Shown: in pieces, positions 59,857 through 64,000 of the stretch
How positions within the stretch are numbered: the first letter of the stretch is position 1
Layout: each line of letters begins with the position of its first letter
From: JALZAA01 sp035316025
Lineage (GTDB): Bacteria > Actinomycetota > Acidimicrobiia > IMCC26256 > JACDBD01
NCBI GenBank assembly: GCA_035316025.1
Contig: DATFXL010000053.1
Coordinates: 12,884-76,883, forward strand
DNA: 64,000 bases
Reading direction: 5' to 3'
Position numbers and translations under genes: made by a program
The notes under the pieces: model-generated
Told to the model about the DNA's origin: nothing
Databases searched by the model: none
Seen by the model: only the letters and a program-made list of their open reading frames with translations

Positions 59857-60142
59857 TCAGGCCCCGGCGCGCCGGCGCACGTGCGTCGGCTGTCGCCGGG
59901 TCGCCGATCCGCACGACCTCGTGCGGATCGTCCGGGAGCCGACCGGCACCGTGTCGGTCGGGAGCGGGCCGGGGCGGGGCGCGTGGCTGTGCGGCCCGCC
60001 GTCGACGGAGCGCTGCTTCGAGCGAGCGGTGCGCCGCAGGGCGCTCGAGCGGGCGCTGCGGGTGCGGGTCCCGCCGGAGGAGCTCGCAGCCTTACGTGCG
60101 AAACTGTTGGAAATGTCGGCAGACGGCGACGAACGAGAGTAG
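59717..60142 (+). CDS. ylxR: YlxR (DUF448) family RNA-binding protein, start uncertain
   Basis: The conserved part (about 59870-60142) has RRTCVGCRRVADPHDLVRIV, GRGAWLCGPPSTERCFERAV and a C-terminal helix, the YlxR pattern with the CxxC ... C cysteines. YlxR binds RNA and nucleoid components and lies between nusA and infB in most Gram-positives. No ATG, GTG or TTG lies in frame at the expected N-terminus; the nearest is GTG 59717, which would add about 50 Arg-rich residues overlapping nusA. An ATC at 59831 or another unusual start, or a sequence error, are alternatives. Confidence 0.7.
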   Translation: MRPSRSARRRRARRHPIRARASPRPPRYLPTAATRPRRIGGRTAAADQAPARRRTCVGCRRVADPHDLVRIVREPTGTVSVGSGPGRGAWLCGPPSTERCFERAVRRRALERALRVRVPPEELAALRAKLLEMSADGDERE

Positions 60143-62761
60143 ATGGCGACCAAGAAGATCCGGGTCTACGAGCTGGCGAGGGAGCTCGGCGTCGAGAACG
60201 CCGTGGTGCTCGATCTCGCCAACGAGCTCAAGATCGGCGTGAAGAGCCACTCGTCGAGCATCGACGATCCATCGGCCGATCGCGTCCGTCGTCTGGCCGA
60301 CTCGAAGGGTCTGCGCCGGGAGCCCGTCGTCGAGGAGCCCGAGCCCGAGCCTGCACCGCCGCCGACGCCCGAGCCCGAGAAGGTGCCGGTGGCGGAGAAG
60401 GCGCCGGCGCCGGTCGTAGAACCGGCGGCGCCCGAGGTGCCGTCGCCCCCGCCCCACCGGGTCGTCCGCTCGACGGGCGGGTTGCCCGAGCCCGCGCCCG
60501 CCCCACCCCGTCCCGCACCCGGTCGGGAGCCGGGAGAGCGACGCGAGGAAGCGCCGGCGGCGGCGTCCGACACCGCGACCGCGCCCTCGGCGCCACCCGC
60601 GCCTCGCAGCCCATCAGGCCGTCCGATCCCACCCCCGCCCGGCGGGCGTCCGATCCCGCCGCCGCCCGGAGGCCGTCCGCTGAGTCCGTCCGGCCCGCCC
60701 CGCTCGGGCGCGCCCCGGACCGGTGGTGCGCCGTCGGGTGCGCCTCGTGGCGGTCCCGGTGGCGCGCGCGGCGGTGGCTTCCCCCGCAGTGGTCCCGGTG
60801 GGCCGCCCGGCGGACCTCCCGGCGGGCGGGGCGGGTACCAGGGCCGGGGCCGTCCCGGTCCGCAGGGCCAGCGACCGCGGCGCAAGAAGCGGCGTCGCCG
60901 CAACTTCGAGGACCTCGGCCCGGCCGAGCATCCGCAGCTGACGCCGACCGACACGCCCGTCCCCGAAGGCGAGATCGTCGTGCCGCGAGGTATCACGATC
61001 CAGGAGCTGGCGCCGAAGCTGAATCGCACGTCCGCCGACCTCGTGCGGATCCTGTTCGACGCCGGCGAGCCCGTGACGGCCACACACTCGCTGGCCGACG
61101 AGATGGTCGAGCTCGTCGCCGAGACACTCGGTGCCGAGGTGCTGCTCGTCGAGCCCGGGCAGGAGGAGGAGCTCGAGCTCCGCGCCCTGCTCGGTGACGA
61201 GGACGAAGAGGAGGAGGACGAGAGCCTCCTCGAGCCGCGCGCGCCCGTCGTGACCGTGATGGGACACGTCGACCACGGGAAGACCACGCTCCTCGACCAC
61301 GTCCGCGAGGCGCACGTGGTCGACAGCGAAGCCGGCGGGATCACCCAGCACATCGGCGCGTACCAGGTCGTCAAGAACGACCGGCAGACCACGTTCATCG
61401 ACACGCCTGGTCACGAGGCGTTCACCGCCATGCGCGCACGCGGCGCGCAGGCGACCGACATCGCCGTGCTCGTCGTCGCCGCCGACGACGGCGTGATGCC
61501 GCAGACCGTGGAGGCGATCAGCCACGCCAAGGCGGCGGAGGTGCCGATCATCGTGGCGATCACCAAGGTCGACAAGGGCGACGCCGACACGCAGCGGGTC
61601 CGCCAGCAGCTCGTCGAGCAGGAGCTCGTCCCCGAGGAGTGGGGCGGCGACACGCTCGTCGTCGAGGTGTCCGGCACCGAGGGCACCGGTATCCCCGAGC
61701 TGCTCGACGCGATCCTCCTTGTGGCCGACGTGCAGGAGCCGCCGCTCATGGCCAACCCGAAGGCCCCGGCGCGCGCCTTCGTGCTCGAGGCCAACCTCGA
61801 TCCCGGCCGGGGCCCGGTTGCGACCGTGCTCGTCGACAGCGGGATCCTGCACGTCAGCGACCCGGTCGTGGCCGGCGGCGGCTGGGGCAAGGTGCGGGCG
61901 CTGTTCGACGAGAACGGCAAGCAGGTCTCCGACGCCGGGCCGTCGATGCCGGTCGAGGTGCTCGGCCTCGACGACGTACCCCTCGCCGGTGACGAGCTGC
62001 GGGTCGCTCCCGACGAGAAGACGGCGCGCACGGTGGCCGAGGCACGCGCCCGGCGCCGGCGCGCGGCCAGCCTGTCGCACCCGATGACGCTGGCCGGCGG
62101 TGCGCGCCTCGAGGACATCTTCGCGATGGTGCAGCGGGGCGAGATCGCGACACTGAACCTCGTGCTGAAGGCGGATGTGCAGGGCTCGCTCGAGGCCGTC
62201 ACCGAAGCGCTACGCAAGATCGACCAGGAGCACGAAGAGGTTCGCCTGTCGTTCGTGCACCGCGGCGTCGGGGGCATCACGGAGTCCGACGTGAACCTCG
62301 CGTCGGTGTCGAACGCCACCGTCGTCGGGTTCAACGTGCGGCCGGACCGCGGCGCCCGCGAGCTCGCCGAGGCCGAGGGCGTCGACATGCGCCTGTACGA
62401 GGTCATCTACCAGATGCTCGAGGACGTGCAGCAGGCGCTCGTCGGGATGCTCAAGCCGGAGTTCGAAGAAGTCGTCACCGGCGACGCCGAAGTGCGCGAG
62501 ATCTTCTCGATCCCGCGGGTCGGCAAGGTGGCGGGTTGCTACGTGCAGAACGGCACGATCACGCGCGGCTCGCGCGTGCGGTTCCTCCGCGACGGCGTCG
62601 TGATCTGGAACGGCACCATCTCGTCGCTCAAGCGGTTCAAGGACGACGTGCGCGAGGTGCAGCAGGGCTTCGAGTGCGGCATCGGCCTCAGCGACTTCCA
62701 GGACCTCAAGCAGGGCGACGTCATCGAGACCTACGAGCTCAGGGAAGTCGCCCGCACCTGA
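60143..62761 (+). CDS. infB: Translation initiation factor IF-2
   Basis: An 872-residue IF-2. An N-terminal IF2_N helix domain (KKIRVYELARELGVENAVVL) is followed by about 200 residues of Pro/Gly/Arg-rich linker, including GGRPIPPPP repeats and an RGG-like stretch. A second IF2_N-like segment (IQELAPKLNRTSADLVRILF) precedes the GTPase domain: G1 GHVDHGKTTLLD (about residue 374), G3 DTPGHEAF, G4 TKVDKGD. Domains II-IV end the protein. It directly follows ylxR; rbfA does not follow. Confidence 0.96.
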   Translation: MATKKIRVYELARELGVENAVVLDLANELKIGVKSHSSSIDDPSADRVRRLADSKGLRREPVVEEPEPEPAPPPTPEPEKVPVAEKAPAPVVEPAAPEVPSPPPHRVVRSTGGLPEPAPAPPRPAPGREPGERREEAPAAASDTATAPSAPPAPRSPSGRPIPPPPGGRPIPPPPGGRPLSPSGPPRSGAPRTGGAPSGAPRGGPGGARGGGFPRSGPGGPPGGPPGGRGGYQGRGRPGPQGQRPRRKKRRRRNFEDLGPAEHPQLTPTDTPVPEGEIVVPRGITIQELAPKLNRTSADLVRILFDAGEPVTATHSLADEMVELVAETLGAEVLLVEPGQEEELELRALLGDEDEEEEDESLLEPRAPVVTVMGHVDHGKTTLLDHVREAHVVDSEAGGITQHIGAYQVVKNDRQTTFIDTPGHEAFTAMRARGAQATDIAVLVVAADDGVMPQTVEAISHAKAAEVPIIVAITKVDKGDADTQRVRQQLVEQELVPEEWGGDTLVVEVSGTEGTGIPELLDAILLVADVQEPPLMANPKAPARAFVLEANLDPGRGPVATVLVDSGILHVSDPVVAGGGWGKVRALFDENGKQVSDAGPSMPVEVLGLDDVPLAGDELRVAPDEKTARTVAEARARRRRAASLSHPMTLAGGARLEDIFAMVQRGEIATLNLVLKADVQGSLEAVTEALRKIDQEHEEVRLSFVHRGVGGITESDVNLASVSNATVVGFNVRPDRGARELAEAEGVDMRLYEVIYQMLEDVQQALVGMLKPEFEEVVTGDAEVREIFSIPRVGKVAGCYVQNGTITRGSRVRFLRDGVVIWNGTISSLKRFKDDVREVQQGFECGIGLSDFQDLKQGDVIETYELREVART

Positions 62762-62783
62762 CCGGGGGCGCCCCACTCGGCCC

Positions 62784-62812
62784 TTGCCACAAAGCGGACA
62801 TCCGGGTATGGT
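62784..62812 (+). promoter_or_regulatory. Promoter with both hexamers, upstream of the lipoprotein gene
   Basis: TTGCCA (62784-62789) and TATGGT (62807-62812) are 17 bases apart, the best -35/-10 pair found in the window. It lies between infB and the lipoprotein gene, whose ATG is 34 bases downstream behind a GGGAGAG ribosome site, so the secreted pair has its own promoter. Confidence 0.55.
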
Positions 62813-62846
62813 CCGGATCTAGGCGTTCAGGTACAGGGAGAGAGCG

Positions 62847-63473
62847 ATGGGTGGTGGCTCTTCCCAATCTGTCGCAAGGTGGCTGGCAGTCGCCGTGCTG
62901 GGCGCTCTCGTCGCGTGCAGCGGCGGCGCCGGCGGCGACCGCAGGGCTGCTCCTCGATCGACCGCCAGTCCGACGAGCGCCCCGCCTTCGACCATCGACC
63001 TGAGCCGGCCCATCCCGGGCGGCTCGCTCCACGGCACTCCCCGCCCACCCCTCGAGAACACCGGAACCGACTACGTGGCGATCACTCGATCGCTGATCGG
63101 CAACTTCCGATGGCTAACAGAGAACCCCGATCCAGCGGTCGTGTCGGACCTATACGCGCCCGGAACAGCCGAGCACGAAGCGGGCGTCCGGAATATCCAG
63201 TATCTCGTCGATCAAGGATGGCGCGCAGCTGACGATGCGTACTTCATCGTTTCCGTCGAACCGTTGAACGCAACACCGCAAGCTGTCTCGCTGCGTATGA
63301 CGGACTCGATGGAAACCGAGCGGATCGTCGATGGTTCAGGCCATCAAGTCGGACGAGGAAGGCCGCGAAGTCCGAAGGTGAAGACCTGGTCGGTGTTGCT
63401 GTCAATCGATGAGAGCGGACGCTGGCGAATGGCGGACTTCGCTCCTGCGGACGCACAGTCGGTCCAACTGTGA
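62847..63473 (+). CDS. Putative lipoprotein of unknown function
   Basis: A 208-residue protein. The N-terminal helix WLAVAVLGALVACSGG contains a good lipobox (LVAC), so it is probably a lipid-anchored surface protein. A Ser/Thr/Pro-rich spacer follows. The globular part (about residues 75-205) has YVAITRSLIGNFRWLTENPD, then GWRAADDAYFIVSVEPLNA and ends with SIDESGRWRMADFAPAD, suggesting an NTF2/SnoaL-like fold, but I do not recognise the family. The DNA is visibly poorer in GC than the neighbouring core genes. The stop overlaps the next gene (GTGA). Confidence 0.7.
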   Translation: MGGGSSQSVARWLAVAVLGALVACSGGAGGDRRAAPRSTASPTSAPPSTIDLSRPIPGGSLHGTPRPPLENTGTDYVAITRSLIGNFRWLTENPDPAVVSDLYAPGTAEHEAGVRNIQYLVDQGWRAADDAYFIVSVEPLNATPQAVSLRMTDSMETERIVDGSGHQVGRGRPRSPKVKTWSVLLSIDESGRWRMADFAPADAQSVQL

Positions 63474-64000
63474 AAGCTTTAGCGGCGCTGCTGGCACTCT
63501 ATGTGGTTTCGATCGCGCCGATGTCGGTCGCGAGTGCGTACGACCCTGATCAGAATCCGCCCCAAGTAGGAGGCGGAACGAGCGGTGACACGTTCTTCGT
63601 CGGCATCATTGCTCCCGGGCAGAGCGGCGGGGCGGGGACGGTGAGCGCCCGCGATCCGAACGGGCCGGCGCCGTACAAGTACACGTGGGTGCCGGGCGGG
63701 TTGATCGGTGGACGCGGTCCGAGCTGCGACGCCGCGCTCGAGCAGCCGGGCTGGTTGCACACGCTCGTCGTCACCGACCTCTCCGGCGCCATCGTCAACC
63801 AGGAGGTCCGCTGCCTCGCGCTTGAACCCGACGGCAGCCTCCCCCCGCCGCCGGCCACACCGCCCGTGCCGAGCATCGGCGAGATCTGGCGCGCCGTCCT
63901 CCGTCAGATCCCGCCTCCCGGGATCGGCATCAACCCGCGCCCGACCGGGCTGACCGGTCTCGCGACATGGCTCTGGTACCAGGGCCCGGAAGAGCTGCAA
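63470..64000 (+). CDS. Exported Pro-rich protein, 3' partial
   Basis: The frame opens at GTG 63470, overlapping the lipoprotein stop, and runs out of the window after 177 codons. It begins with a signal peptide (KALAALLALYVVSIAPMSVASA) and continues with a Gly/Pro-rich region, GPSCDAALEQPGWLHTLVVT and VRCLALEPDGS, a proline linker, and INPRPTGLTGLATWLWYQGP. The last motif recalls actinobacterial surface proteins with an L-x-x-LPTWLW element followed by a PKD-like fold; that part would lie outside the window. It is probably secreted together with the lipoprotein. Confidence 0.65.
   Translation, partial: MKALAALLALYVVSIAPMSVASAYDPDQNPPQVGGGTSGDTFFVGIIAPGQSGGAGTVSARDPNGPAPYKYTWVPGGLIGGRGPSCDAALEQPGWLHTLVVTDLSGAIVNQEVRCLALEPDGSLPPPPATPPVPSIGEIWRAVLRQIPPPGIGINPRPTGLTGLATWLWYQGPEELQ

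Overview
The window is a GC-rich (about 70% by eye), densely packed piece of a bacterial chromosome. It points to Actinomycetota: it carries DUF2469, an Rv2927c-like coiled-coil protein, MurT/GatD, GTP-dependent PEPCK and a gene order that follows the mycobacterial recG-coaD ... rnc-fpg-smc-ftsY-ffh ... rpsB-tsf-pyrH-frr-cdsA-dxr-rip-ispG ... proS-rimP-nusA-infB backbone. Placement in or near Acidimicrobiia is an inference from overall gene character, not proven. No rRNA, tRNA, CRISPR array, insertion sequence or prophage was seen. No gene-free stretch exceeds 300 bases; the longest are 57811-58030 (rimP leader), 33196-33406 and 32101-32292.

Region by region. 1-5037: a cut-off ABM-type monooxygenase, an acyl-CoA synthetase, a small membrane protein and D-Ala-D-Ala ligase on the plus strand, meeting a Lrp-type sensor domain and an amidohydrolase on the minus strand. 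5070-7746: pckG, a GlsB-type membrane protein, a CSD-like protein and rpmB. 7830-20546: DAK2/FakA-like protein, recG, rsmD, coaD, coiled-coil protein, yceD, rpmF, plsX, acpP, rnc, mutM, acylphosphatase and smc, mostly with start-stop overlaps. 20592-27362: mscS, ftsY, ffh, rpsP, khpA, rimM, trmD, rplS, DUF2469 and yraN. 27359-33406: an accessory stretch (DUF427, WYL regulator, 37-aa membrane peptide, enoyl-CoA hydratase), then minus-strand comM-dprA and plus-strand xerC. 33407-44843: a LytM/M23-alpha/beta-hydrolase fusion with a beta-propeller lipoprotein, followed by rpsB-tsf-pyrH-frr-cdsA-dxr-rseP-ispG. 44933-48717 (minus): methyltransferase-murT-gatD (lipid II amidation) and a nonapeptide-repeat protein coupled to an RDD membrane protein. 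48758-53442 (minus): an assimilatory sulfate operon sir-cysH-cysD-cysN. 53593-62761: Tat-exported phosphoesterase, proS, an ATP-dependent DNA ligase, and rimP-nusA-ylxR-infB behind a leader carrying a terminator-like hairpin. 62847-64000: a secreted pair (lipoprotein and a cut-off exported protein) of visibly lower GC sits where rbfA would be expected.

The genes mostly serve translation, protein export (ffh, ftsY), envelope lipid and peptidoglycan precursors (plsX, acpP, cdsA, dxr, ispG, ddl, murT/gatD), DNA repair and chromosome maintenance (recG, mutM, smc, xerC, dprA, comM, lig) and sulfur assimilation. Several starts lie only 6-10 bases downstream of a TAnnnT hexamer, suggesting leaderless transcription. 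No clear defence or mobile system is present. The most unusual items are the LytM-hydrolase fusion with its partner lipoprotein, the nine-residue repeat protein, the rimP leader hairpin and the foreign-looking secreted pair at the right edge.
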